Below, piece by piece: positions 28,801-37,280 of a stretch of DNA of 64,000 nucleotides; the first letter of the stretch is position 1; each line of letters opens with the position of its first letter. The stretch lies in the NCBI GenBank assembly GCA_938075415.1, contig CALJHC010000012.1, positions 62,001 through 126,000 on the forward strand, in the 5' to 3' direction. The notes under the pieces were generated by a model. That model was not told the DNA's origin, made no database searches, and saw nothing but the letters and a program-made list of their open reading frames with translations. This DNA is from an uncultured Rubripirellula sp. Its GTDB lineage: Bacteria > Planctomycetota > Planctomycetia > Pirellulales > Pirellulaceae. Position numbers and translations under genes: made by a program.

Positions 28801-30735
28801 ATGATGGAGGATTGCGCTACCGTTATGTCCGCACTGCAAGGCTGCAACGACGACAAGGCTGTCGTCGAAACTTTCATGGAAGCGTTGAAAGGCAAAGTCG
28901 GTGCAGATCGATATAGAATGTGGTTCAACCGTGGAGTTGAATTCAAACTTATTTCCTCCACACGCCCGGTCGTCTCAAACGCTCTGACACCGCAATCGAC
29001 AAAAACCCCCGAACAAAACCATACACTCAAGCCAGAAACTTTAACGGACAAGTCAGCGTGGGTCGCTGAGAAATCACTGCTTGTCTCTGTTCGCGGGCAA
29101 TTCGCTTTAGACCGTCTCCAAAATCACTTCCTGAGTGAACTACGTGGTGCGGCCATGCAGGCCTACGGCGGACGAATCGACGTTCTGTTTGAACTTGATG
29201 AAACTCAAGCACACCAGGTGGACTTACCGCTTGATGAAGAATCCTCTGACGCGTTGATGGTGTCCAACCCAAACACAAGCAGCCCCTCACCGACTGAGTC
29301 GCAGACTGATTTAGACACGATCGAAAAACAAGATCAGGTTGAAAGAGCGAATCTGGACAGTCGTGTTCCAATGAGCCAACCAATGGCTAGGATCGATTCA
29401 AGACACCGGCGCCCGAGTCGTCAATCGGTCAACACTGGGCGCAGCTCCCGTCGATCCAAACGAACGGCTGATTCAATCGGTGGACTTTTCGACCAAACAG
29501 CTCAACGACGCTCACCTGTCACAAAACAAGGATTGTCCGAGAAACGTCAGCCACCTGCTGCCCACCAGAGCAGAGACCGGGCGAAGCCATCGGAGGAACC
29601 GGTTCAGCTTGATCTGCCTGATCTGAGTAAACCCGCAACCAATAACGTGCCAAAATTAGGCACGAAGGTTTCGTCTGTTGAATCCAGGGGTAACGGCGAG
29701 GCCAAAATGTCCTCAGCCAACTTCATCCCCGGACAATGCAACCGACTCGCCCACACCGCGATGATCATGGCTTGCCAAGATCCAACCACTGCCTCACCTC
29801 TCTTCCTGTTTGGGCCAACCGGGACGGGCAAGACCCACCTACTGCATGCGATCGCCGATCAACTCCGCAGGCGGTACCGATTACGTCGTGTAATGAACCT
29901 TTCCGCCGAACAGTTCACCAACGATTTCATCTGTTCGGTCGGAAACAGCGGAATCACCGCATTCCGCAGACGATACCGAGAGGTTGACGCTTTACTGGTC
30001 GATGACATCCAATTTCTGGGTTCGAAAAAGGCAACCCTTCGTGAGATGCTTTACACGGTGGAAACCCTAAGCGGCTTGGGCAAACCCTTGATCTTTGCGG
30101 GATCCGAGTCGCCAACTGAAATCAATGGCCTCTCGGATGAACTGGCTGGACGAATGGCTTCGGGCCTGGTGTGCAACTTGCAACCGCTTGATGCAGAAAC
30201 CCGTGAAAAACTTTTGCGTCGCTGGATCGATGACCGCTGCGAAATTCAAGTCCCTGAGGTTTTCATCGATGCAATTACCCCACTGCTCGCCGGCGATGGC
30301 CGGGTCGTAAGTGGCGTCGTCAACATCATCAACACACTGCAACGCATGCTGGGTCGCTGCCCGACACTTGATGAGATGCGGCAATTCGGCGGTCAACTCC
30401 TACGCGTTTCCAAGCCCATGACAACCTTGGGGCTTATTGAATCTGCAGTTTGCGAAGCATTTCGGTTGCCCGAAGATTCACTACGCAGCAAATCACAAAC
30501 TCGTGCCGTCACCGGTCCACGTAAGCTTGCGATGTATCTCTCTCGGCAACTGACGCCTTCGGCCTATTCGGAAATTGCGGATCATTTCGGTGGCAGGTCT
30601 CACAGCACGGCGATCTCTGCTGAACAACATGTACGCAACTGGCTTACCGACGGTGCACAGATCGGACGAGGCATCACAGCCATGTCAGCGCGAGAAGCAT
30701 TGGATCGAGTTGAGACGCTTCTGAGAACGGGCTAG
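28801..30735 (+). CDS. dnaA: Chromosomal replication initiator protein DnaA, divergent
   Basis: DnaA opens the origin and loads the helicase. About 644 residues from the ATG at 28801 (ATG at 28804 and 28825 are also possible; an upstream TTG adds 21 residues). Domain I is at about 10-110, and a long polar linker rich in Ser, Arg and Gln (about 110-305) replaces a short domain II. The AAA+ domain has Walker A GPTGTGKTHLL (338-345) and Walker B LLVDDIQFL (Asp401-402), and a likely arginine finger in LAGRMASGL. The sensor-II position, Arg in the usual GALNR, reads GVVNI with Ile509. Domain IV keeps PRKLAMYLSRQLT but its DNA-recognition helix reads GGRSHSTA (His601) instead of GGRDHTTV. DnaB follows at 0.7 kb. 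It is probably the cell's initiator, though a paralogue is possible. Confidence 0.9.
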   Translation: MMEDCATVMSALQGCNDDKAVVETFMEALKGKVGADRYRMWFNRGVEFKLISSTRPVVSNALTPQSTKTPEQNHTLKPETLTDKSAWVAEKSLLVSVRGQFALDRLQNHFLSELRGAAMQAYGGRIDVLFELDETQAHQVDLPLDEESSDALMVSNPNTSSPSPTESQTDLDTIEKQDQVERANLDSRVPMSQPMARIDSRHRRPSRQSVNTGRSSRRSKRTADSIGGLFDQTAQRRSPVTKQGLSEKRQPPAAHQSRDRAKPSEEPVQLDLPDLSKPATNNVPKLGTKVSSVESRGNGEAKMSSANFIPGQCNRLAHTAMIMACQDPTTASPLFLFGPTGTGKTHLLHAIADQLRRRYRLRRVMNLSAEQFTNDFICSVGNSGITAFRRRYREVDALLVDDIQFLGSKKATLREMLYTVETLSGLGKPLIFAGSESPTEINGLSDELAGRMASGLVCNLQPLDAETREKLLRRWIDDRCEIQVPEVFIDAITPLLAGDGRVVSGVVNIINTLQRMLGRCPTLDEMRQFGGQLLRVSKPMTTLGLIESAVCEAFRLPEDSLRSKSQTRAVTGPRKLAMYLSRQLTPSAYSEIADHFGGRSHSTAISAEQHVRNWLTDGAQIGRGITAMSAREALDRVETLLRTG

Positions 30736-31406
30736 TTTCCTAAACCAACAGGTTGCTTTCTTTTCGCTCGCTCCAAGCGATTTCGCTGGAAATACGTGGC
30801 TCGTGACGGATCCGCAGATCTCAAGAGCATCCGGTGACGAAAATGACAACGCCCAACACAACAATAATTTAGAGCATGGCTGTGACCAACGATCGTGATT
30901 AAGCAAACTGATGCTCGTTGCGCGACGGCGGAGAAACGCATTGAGAACCTCGCATCAAATCCTGCAGCCCTCCCAGTCTAGGTGGCTTGTGCCGAATCCG
31001 TTTCCACAACAACTGGAAGCCGGCGATGAATACAAAGCGATAAAATTAAAACCCATAACGGCCAACCAACACAGAAGATAGCGACGAACACGCAACAGCA
31101 ATTTGCTCTCGAACCGATTCAGCAAGGCACACCGCAAATGTCTCGCCACTCATCAACGTTATCGACAAGACTTTGTAAGGTATCGCGGCCGCGACACGAC
31201 AAAAAGGTGAATTCTCAGATCCCTCACCTACGTCACCGATTCCCATCACCAGCGTTTCAGACCGCTAGAAAACGGTAAAACCTCGCCGATCAACTGCCAT
31301 CTTTTGATAAGCTGCTTTTTCACCAAGGCAAATCTCATCACCCCCGCAAAAAAAACAATCACCTGCTAGACTAAACGCAAAGCGTCACCGAGACACCGAG
31401 GGATGA
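30736..31406. other. Gap between dnaA and dnaB
   Basis: 671 bp on which no gene is convincing: the open frames of 60-73 codons on the minus strand have no features. No consensus DnaA box was found, only TTTCCACA-like degenerate matches such as the one near 31003. No terminator for dnaA was seen. Confidence 0.5.
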
Positions 31407-32843
31407 ATGATATCTGAAGAACCGAACGGTCGAAGAAAAAAGCGAGAACCAAACGCGGCTGAAATACTTCAGCGTCAACCACCGTTCGACCTTGATGGAG
31501 AAATGGGGGTCATTGGCAGCGTGCTGCTTTTGCCAGAGGTCTGCGACGAAATCGCCTCATTGCGCCCGGATGACTTCTATGACGATGCGAATCGCAAAAT
31601 TTACGAGACGCTCAGGGACATGCATGATGCGGGTGAGAAAATTGACATCACCCTGCTGGTTTCAAAGCTAAGAACCTCAGGCGATTACGAGAAGGTCGGC
31701 GGAGCAGCCTACCTGGCGAAACTCTCCTCCACCGTGCCCAACGCCGCTCACGCGGTTTACTACGCTGACATCGTTACCGAAAAAGCTGTTTATCGTCGTT
31801 TAATTGCATCCAGCACCGAGATCCTTCGCGACTCTTACGAGCAAAACAGTACAGCCAAAGAATTGTGCGCTCAGGCCGAGCAGAAAATTTTTGCCATCAT
31901 GGATGGACGCTCCTCTCAATCTGTTCACAGCATCAGCGATGTCTTGCATGAAGCGATGGACAGAATGGAAGCGAGACTGCGTGACGACTACGACGCGGGA
32001 AACGCCGAATCTGGGTTCACTCAATTCGACGAGATGACCGGTGGTCTTCACAGCGGGGAACTCATCATCCTCGCCGCTCGGCCCTCCATGGGAAAAACCG
32101 CTTTGGCAATGAACGTTGGTGAGTATGTGTCCATTAATCAAGGTCTGCCAGTTCTGTTTGTTTCACTGGAAATGTCTGGTATCGAACTTGCCGATCGAAT
32201 GCTCTGCTCACTTGCAAGAGTCAATGGACATAAACTTAGAAACGGCACCATCTCGTCAGACGATCGCGAACGCCTCATCCGTAAAGCCAACGAAGTCAGC
32301 CAAGCACCTTTGTTCGTCGATGATTCTCCCAGCCGTACGGTCAGCGAAATTGCCGCAGCAGCAAGACGCATCAAACGTCGCGAAGGTAACCTTGGCATGA
32401 TCGTTATTGATTACCTTCAGCTGATCGAACCGGACAACTCACGCGACCCCAGGCAAGAACAGGTTGCCAAAATTGCTCGTCGCCTGAAGGGAATCGCACG
32501 TGAACTCGATGTTCCCCTGCTCTGTCTCTCTCAATTGAATCGACAGGCGGAGGATAGTAAGGACCACCGCCCGAAACTTAGCCACCTTCGCGAATCGGGC
32601 GCGATTGAGCAGGATGCCGACGTTGTCATGTTTGTTCATCGAGAAGAATATTATCACCGCGGTGATGAGAAAGCGCAGTTTGCAGGTCAAGCCGAACTCA
32701 TCATTTCCAAGCAACGAAACGGCCCGATTGGTGATGTGGAACTCACTTGGGAAGCTGATTTCACAAGGTTTAGTGATCGTGCGCCGGACCGTCATAATGA
32801 ATTCGATGACTATGCAGAGTTCACCAGTCCTGGTGGCTTTTGA
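31407..32843 (+). CDS. dnaB: Replicative DNA helicase DnaB
   Basis: 478 residues from ATG 31407. DnaB is the hexameric 5'-3' helicase at the fork. The N-terminal primase-binding domain is seen in FDLDGEMGVIGSVLLLPEV and FYDDANRKIYETLRDMHDAG. The RecA-like domain has Walker A LAARPSMGKTALAMN, Walker B MIVIDYLQLIEP, the LLCLSQLNRQAE motif 3 and the late VMFVHREEYYH with arginine-rich HIV... end region, here KQRNGPIGDVELTW. All helicase motifs are intact and length is standard. The acidic C-terminal tail ends with FTSPGGF. The stop is followed after 67 bp by the ten-copy 16-bp array. It shares its orientation with dnaA, 0.7 kb upstream, but is probably transcribed from its own promoter. Confidence 0.95.
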   Translation: MISEEPNGRRKKREPNAAEILQRQPPFDLDGEMGVIGSVLLLPEVCDEIASLRPDDFYDDANRKIYETLRDMHDAGEKIDITLLVSKLRTSGDYEKVGGAAYLAKLSSTVPNAAHAVYYADIVTEKAVYRRLIASSTEILRDSYEQNSTAKELCAQAEQKIFAIMDGRSSQSVHSISDVLHEAMDRMEARLRDDYDAGNAESGFTQFDEMTGGLHSGELIILAARPSMGKTALAMNVGEYVSINQGLPVLFVSLEMSGIELADRMLCSLARVNGHKLRNGTISSDDRERLIRKANEVSQAPLFVDDSPSRTVSEIAAAARRIKRREGNLGMIVIDYLQLIEPDNSRDPRQEQVAKIARRLKGIARELDVPLLCLSQLNRQAEDSKDHRPKLSHLRESGAIEQDADVVMFVHREEYYHRGDEKAQFAGQAELIISKQRNGPIGDVELTWEADFTRFSDRAPDRHNEFDDYAEFTSPGGF

Positions 32844-32910
32844 TCTGTCGACACGCTGCCACCCCTACACTTCATGTTGGAATCACCAATTAGGGTCCGC
32901 CCCAACACCA

Positions 32911-33070
32911 CAGGGCCTTAGCGTTACAGGGCCGTAACGTCACAGGGCCTTAGCGTCACAGGGCCTTAGCGTCACAGGGCCGTAACGTCACGGGGCCGTA
33001 ACATCACAGGGCTGTAACGTCACAGGGCTGTAACGTCACGGGGCCGTAACGTCACGGGGCCCTAACGCCA
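32911..33070. repeat. Ten-copy 16-bp tandem array (CAGGGCCGTAACGTCA)
   Basis: Ten contiguous units of exactly 16 bp with the consensus CAGGGCCGTAACGTCA, then a degenerate eleventh (CTGGGCCCGA). Variation is confined to a few positions: A/G at base 2, C/T at 7, G/T/C at 8, and A/G at 11. Neighbouring GTTAC and GTAAC parts can pair across units. No frame is conserved because 16 is not a multiple of three, so it is noncoding. It resembles an iteron-like or minisatellite array. Confidence 0.92.
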
Positions 33071-33385
33071 CTGGGCCCGAGCATTCTCTTGGTCGATCGC
33101 AAACCGGGGCCGTGGCAGATCAATCCTTCTCGCTAACATCCACTTCGATCAACGAATTCCTCAGCGTGATACGATTGGCCTTCACCATCACAAACGCTCC
33201 GTCGTCAACATGAAATGCTCTTTTTCATCGCCGCGTGCCCAAACGTGGTGGTAAACACGCAACTCGCAACTTTATCAGCTGTTGCAAGGTTGAGTTCGAA
33301 TCAAAGGGCCATGGGTTTCAACTAGATAGAGCCTCCAAGGTTCTCTTCGACCCCCAGTGATGTCATCCAGTGCTTGCGGCAAGTG

Positions 33386-33437
33386 TTTTCAGCCGGCATT
33401 TTCAGCCAACATTTTCAGCCAACATTTTCAGCCAGTA
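33386..33437. repeat. Four-copy 13-bp tandem array (TTTTCAGCCAACA)
   Basis: Four exact-length units of 13 bp, the two central ones identical and the outer two with two changes each. It is noncoding. Confidence 0.85.
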
Positions 33438-33828
33438 TCCCCATTGTTTGCAGCCAGCATGCAACGACGCGATTCGCTAGCAACCCCAGCCGACATCTCA
33501 ATGCCACAACTTGGATCCTCAAGGCATACCTGTCGCATCGGGCGTAATCCAACTTCAGGCAGAGACACACCGATCAATGGGTCGGTCGCAGCAGTGCTCA
33601 AATCAACACATCAGCCGTGATCGATTGGACGGTTAACGACAAAACGTGGATCAGACGATTCAATACACACCGAACGCCCCACGCCTCGCATTTACCCCAA
33701 ACTACTTAATGCGAAATTTCGCTATAGAAAGAGTCTGCTTTTGCCGATTCTATCGATCGTATAGGTATGCATCGGCGCCAACGCGAATGCCTACCCTTCG
33801 AAAGCCCCCTCCTTAGCGGCAACCGAGA

Positions 33829-35652
33829 ATGCAAACGCAAGAAACAACTCGCCAGCTCCCTCCCTTCCCGGCATTTCCTGCAGTTAGTCGTTATGTACCG
33901 ATCGGTGGCATCCAAGACACGCTAATGCGGCTTTGTCGAAGCGTCGACTCTTATGAGCCGATATCCGCGGTTTTTGGTGCACCGGGGACCGGCAAAACGC
34001 TGCTTACGCAGTTCATGCAGCAGCAGTACGTCGATAGCCACTATGTGGTGAGCTTACCCGACGCAAGTCTGGCCGAACGTCCAGCGTTACTCCAATTCAT
34101 TTTGCATGCGTTGGGTGAGAACCCAGAGGGACGCAGCGACGCCGAAATGCAGATGTTGCTGATCGACATTCTCAGCTGCGAAGACTCAGCAACGTGTGAC
34201 GTCTTATTGATAATTGACGATGCTCAAAACCTGCCCGAATCAACGCTGGAAAATATTCGATCATTGACCAATATCATGATCCAAGGTCGGCCCCGCATCA
34301 GCGCCGTCTTGGTAGGCACCAATAAGTTTGAGGAACAACTACTTGGGTCAGGATCAGAACCCGTTTCGCAACGGATTGCCACCCGCTGCTACCTGCATCC
34401 TCTTAACACAAAAGAAACGCGAACCTATGTGCATCAAACCATCGAGTCATGTGGTGCGGACCCAGCATCAACGATCAACGAATCTGCCATTGCCGCTCTT
34501 CACCACATTACCAATGGGCTTCCGAGACTAATCAACCAGCTGATGACCGAGGCGATTGACATCGCAGCAGAAACCGAGCAGACGGTTATCGACGATCAAA
34601 TCATGCACTCGGCGTGGGCAAGTCTCCAGCAACTGCCTGACCCCTCCGCGATTGAAAAAGAACCGGCACAGGAGATCGATGTCGAGTTCGGGGAGCTCTC
34701 CGATTTTGGAGATTCAACCACCTATGATGCAACCAATACCTCCGATGCCCCGCCATCCGAGTCGACCCACGAATCATGCCTTGCTGAAATACCAGAACCG
34801 AATGCAAGTCAGCCGGCAGCCGAACACGACCCCGGATTGCATGAGAAGGCAATTCCAACCGAATCGACACCAACCCAAACGTGCGCCCCACCAGAATACG
34901 CTGACGCGAATTCAGACTCAGCCATTTCTGATGCTTTTGAGAGCCAGTACGACTCAATGATGCAGTCCACTCGAACGTCCAGTGCCGAATTTGCCAGTTT
35001 TGAATTAGACTCCCTCACTAACGCAGAGTTTTCCTACGATAGTAACGCCCAACACAATCCTTTGGGCATCTCCAGCGTCGAACAGACTCTCAACCACGAG
35101 TCCCAGACATTCGACTGCATGGACTCAATTATTGAGGAAGCCCTGGGTGTGTCGAAAGCTGATTCCTTAACTCCGCAAGATGACGAACAAAACCGGCCTG
35201 ACCAACCCCTACTCAAAACGCCAACGCCTAACCACCTCGCCCAAAACCTCACCGAGTCGCTGCCCGGCCATGAAGAACGAGTTGACGGGGAATCGCACAG
35301 CCTTTCACGAGAGCTGGAAGTCGATTCATTGAACCACCCATGCAGCGAAAAAGAAATGGTTGATCAACAGGGCATTCGGGACAAGTCGGATCTTCAACTT
35401 GAAACCAGCGTGTTGAATAACGAAAAGCAAAAGCCAACCCGAGCAAAATGGGAGGGGGGTTCAGAAAACAGCCACGAATCGATCACAAAGACCGATTCGA
35501 TTCATCGGGATGATCGCGATATTCTTGACATCCAAGACACGGACCAGACCGTGATGGTTGATGCGCCACATGTCGGAAATTCGTCGATGTGCACGCACGT
35601 CGACGACTTCAAAACCATGCTGCAACGAATGCGCGCAACAAGAACCTCCTAG
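33829..35652 (+). CDS. ExeA/TniB-like AAA+ ATPase with long acidic tail
   Basis: 607 residues from the ATG at 33829. The N-terminal 280 residues are an AAA_22 type ATPase: VFGAPGTGKTLLTQFM (Walker A), VLLIIDDAQNLP (Walker B), ISAVLVGTNKFEEQL (sensor I) and the C-terminal small helical domain with ITNGLPRLINQLMTEAI. This arrangement is shared by ExeA/GspA of type II secretion and TniB of Tn7-like elements. Residues about 285-607 form an acidic, Ser/Thr/Glu-rich, low-order region with repeated patches such as ALGVSKADSLTPQ and no peptidoglycan-binding domain, unlike ExeA. There is no transmembrane helix. It is followed by a small gene after 47 bp that is probably co-transcribed. The role is unknown; replication-region location may be chance. 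Confidence 0.82.
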   Translation: MQTQETTRQLPPFPAFPAVSRYVPIGGIQDTLMRLCRSVDSYEPISAVFGAPGTGKTLLTQFMQQQYVDSHYVVSLPDASLAERPALLQFILHALGENPEGRSDAEMQMLLIDILSCEDSATCDVLLIIDDAQNLPESTLENIRSLTNIMIQGRPRISAVLVGTNKFEEQLLGSGSEPVSQRIATRCYLHPLNTKETRTYVHQTIESCGADPASTINESAIAALHHITNGLPRLINQLMTEAIDIAAETEQTVIDDQIMHSAWASLQQLPDPSAIEKEPAQEIDVEFGELSDFGDSTTYDATNTSDAPPSESTHESCLAEIPEPNASQPAAEHDPGLHEKAIPTESTPTQTCAPPEYADANSDSAISDAFESQYDSMMQSTRTSSAEFASFELDSLTNAEFSYDSNAQHNPLGISSVEQTLNHESQTFDCMDSIIEEALGVSKADSLTPQDDEQNRPDQPLLKTPTPNHLAQNLTESLPGHEERVDGESHSLSRELEVDSLNHPCSEKEMVDQQGIRDKSDLQLETSVLNNEKQKPTRAKWEGGSENSHESITKTDSIHRDDRDILDIQDTDQTVMVDAPHVGNSSMCTHVDDFKTMLQRMRATRTS

Positions 35653-35699
35653 GAAACGGCAGATTTGATCGGCATTTTGCCAAGTCAACCCGACTCATT

Positions 35700-36197
35700 A
35701 TGAACGCTCAGGCTAGCCCACCCCCAGTCTCGATACTCGATCCGCTCGCGCGGATTATTGTTGACTTGAGTCAAAGACGAGGCGTAACGCCAGTGCTCGT
35801 TACGCCTCGGTCCGTCGGCCTCCGCACGCTTTTCTTCTGCGAGCTTTCAAAAGCTTTGATGCCGCATGTCAGCCAGTCAATTCGCTATGACTGGTGCCAA
35901 GAGTTCCCGTCGGGATTTTCACTTTTCAAAGATTATTCAGCTCGTTGGCAGGCTGTGCGAGCAAATAGGACTCTCAATCAACTTGGATCGGACGTCAACC
36001 GAGAGTTGTCGATTCAAATCACGGCATTGATCGCACGTCCCGGAGGAAGCAATCGGCAATTCGTTGTTGGCTTTTGCGAGCATGGCATTGATTTGCCTTC
36101 TTGGGCAACGGCAATCCAACTTTCAGGCCTGCCGTTTCCTAAGTCGAACACAACGCTGCAACGCCCACGCAAAGCCTCAGTCCGATCCGCTGCGTAA
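35700..36197 (+). CDS. Small protein of unknown function, partner of the AAA+ ATPase
   Basis: 165 residues from ATG 35700, 47 bp after the ATPase stop. An upstream in-frame start at 35589 would run into the end of the ATPase gene and is less likely. The sequence has an opening VSILDPLARIIVDLSQ helix, then TPVLVTPRSVGLRTLFFCELSKAL and a strand-rich end QFVVGFCEHGIDLP. I recognise no domain. The VLVTP strand followed by a serine-containing turn and helix might suggest a nucleotide-like fold, but no Walker motif is seen. A perfect 12-bp inverted repeat (35778-35809) lies inside its coding sequence. The orientation and spacing suggest it works with the ATPase. Confidence 0.62.
   Translation: MNAQASPPPVSILDPLARIIVDLSQRRGVTPVLVTPRSVGLRTLFFCELSKALMPHVSQSIRYDWCQEFPSGFSLFKDYSARWQAVRANRTLNQLGSDVNRELSIQITALIARPGGSNRQFVVGFCEHGIDLPSWATAIQLSGLPFPKSNTTLQRPRKASVRSAA
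35778..35809. repeat. Intragenic 12-bp perfect inverted repeat
   Basis: CGAGGCGTAACG (35778-35789) and CGTTACGCCTCG (35798-35809) flank an 8-base loop. The stem sits in codons 27-37 of the small gene and would form a stable mRNA hairpin close to its start. Confidence 0.8.
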
Positions 36198-36411
36198 CAC
36201 CTAAGCGTTGATACGTGAATCATCTTTTCTTCGAGATTGGCTAAACCCTGCCGTTCACGCAACGACGTATCAGGCATCCCGAACTTCAAGCCTCTTACTG
36301 GTATCAAATGCTTGCCGCAATAGACGGCACGGGCCAGAAAGCGTCCCAGAACCCTGAAGTTGGTCTCGCCTTACTTTTCGTATTTTTCTTCCATAGGCGA
36401 AGGGCTGCAAC

Positions 36412-36711
36412 GTGTTCATAACTGGAGTTGTTCTGATGACGGTCGCGCTGCTGGTTGATCTGGCCAGCTTCGCGCTCGGAGTGCGACGACTGCGGGGGAA
36501 CGGGGCGTCAGGAGTTCCCGTGATTGGACTCGTGGCGTTTGCGGCCGGTGCATTCGCTGTTCATCGCTCGGGCAGCATAAGCTGGAACGCGATGTCCGTT
36601 TACGTTAAATCGTATTTGCTCGTACATTTCGCGTTGCAGTTTGGCCTTCTGCTTGTCGTTCACTGGTTGCTCCGACTTTGGGAAAAAGTCGGTAAAACCG
36701 ATCGAGGTTGA
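36412..36711 (+). CDS. Small membrane protein, unknown function
   Basis: 99 residues from a GTG at 36412. Two strongly hydrophobic stretches (VVLMTVALLVDLASFALGV and VKSYLLVHFALQFGLLLVV) and a moderate one between them (VIGLVAFAAGAFAV) suggest two or three membrane helices. Charged residues occur only in the loop RRLRGNGA and the tail LWEKVGKTDRG, typical of a real small membrane protein. A purine-rich GGCGAAGGGC precedes the start by about 10 bp. No family was recognised. It stands alone between the 165-residue gene and the dehydrogenase. Confidence 0.55.
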   Translation: MFITGVVLMTVALLVDLASFALGVRRLRGNGASGVPVIGLVAFAAGAFAVHRSGSISWNAMSVYVKSYLLVHFALQFGLLLVVHWLLRLWEKVGKTDRG

Positions 36712-37280
36712 TGGTGTGACGTGCGCTATTCGCAATGTAACAACGATACCATCGCTACGTACCGGGAACGGCAATCTGAATTTTCACATTCCACCGGTGA
36801 CGCTGGTCCGCCACCTACCGAACCGCTCGGAATATGATGTCCCATTCAATCACCGTCGGACAAACACGCCCCATCTCGAGACGATTCACCCATCAGCGTC
36901 GATCGGATCTTGCTGAGCTGTGCCCATACCGTTTGTCAGCAGCATGTCTGGAAGTCCGACGTCACGCACGGGAAATTCTGCGGCTTCTGTGGAACAACAC
37001 CGGGTTCTTCGCCCTTCATTATTCGTAAACCTTTTCCCCCCCCTTCCGCTCGTCGTGTATTCAATCTGCTGAATGACTGCTTTCAATGACCAACAAAACA
37101 AGCAACCAGCCCCGGCCCGACAGGACTGTCTTGCTTGCCGCAACCACTGGAACAGAAACGGTTGATTGAGAGTCGCTAAATCATGGGGAAGGAATATTTT
37201 TCTCCGCCATTGGTTGATACGACCTTCGATTTCGACGACGATCTGTTCGTTCAATCAACGACTGTTAATAGGGAAAGACT
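36712..37280. other. Intergenic region upstream of the dehydrogenase gene
   Basis: 569 bp. Short frames of 60-122 codons on both strands have no features. A C-run (CCCCCCCC near 37038) stands out; there is no obvious repeat or hairpin. The AGGGAAAG just before 37281 serves as ribosome binding site of the next gene. Confidence 0.5.

Larger units (their letters stand above)
32844..33828. other. Long gap after dnaB with two tandem-repeat arrays
   Basis: 985 bp between dnaB and the AAA+ gene, both on the plus strand. It contains the 16-bp array (32911-33070) and a 13-bp array (33386-33437). An 87-codon frame over the second array is repeat-derived. A stretch with GTTCGAATC at about 33294 does not fold as a tRNA arm. 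Confidence 0.6.

Noticed and set aside
28511-28916. Plus-strand frames of 97-110 codons ahead of and across the dnaA start
   Set aside because: They overlap dnaA in another frame and have no features.
27866-31406. A complete chromosomal origin around dnaA
   Set aside because: Only one near-consensus DnaA box and one AT-rich stretch were seen; an origin normally has several boxes. GC skew, which I cannot compute, would be decisive.
33241-33310. A GTTCGAATC motif that resembles a tRNA T-loop
   Set aside because: The flanking five bases do not pair and no acceptor or anticodon arm can be drawn around it.
33357-33620. 87-codon plus-strand frame
   Set aside because: It depends on the 13-bp repeat array and lacks a ribosome site or domain.
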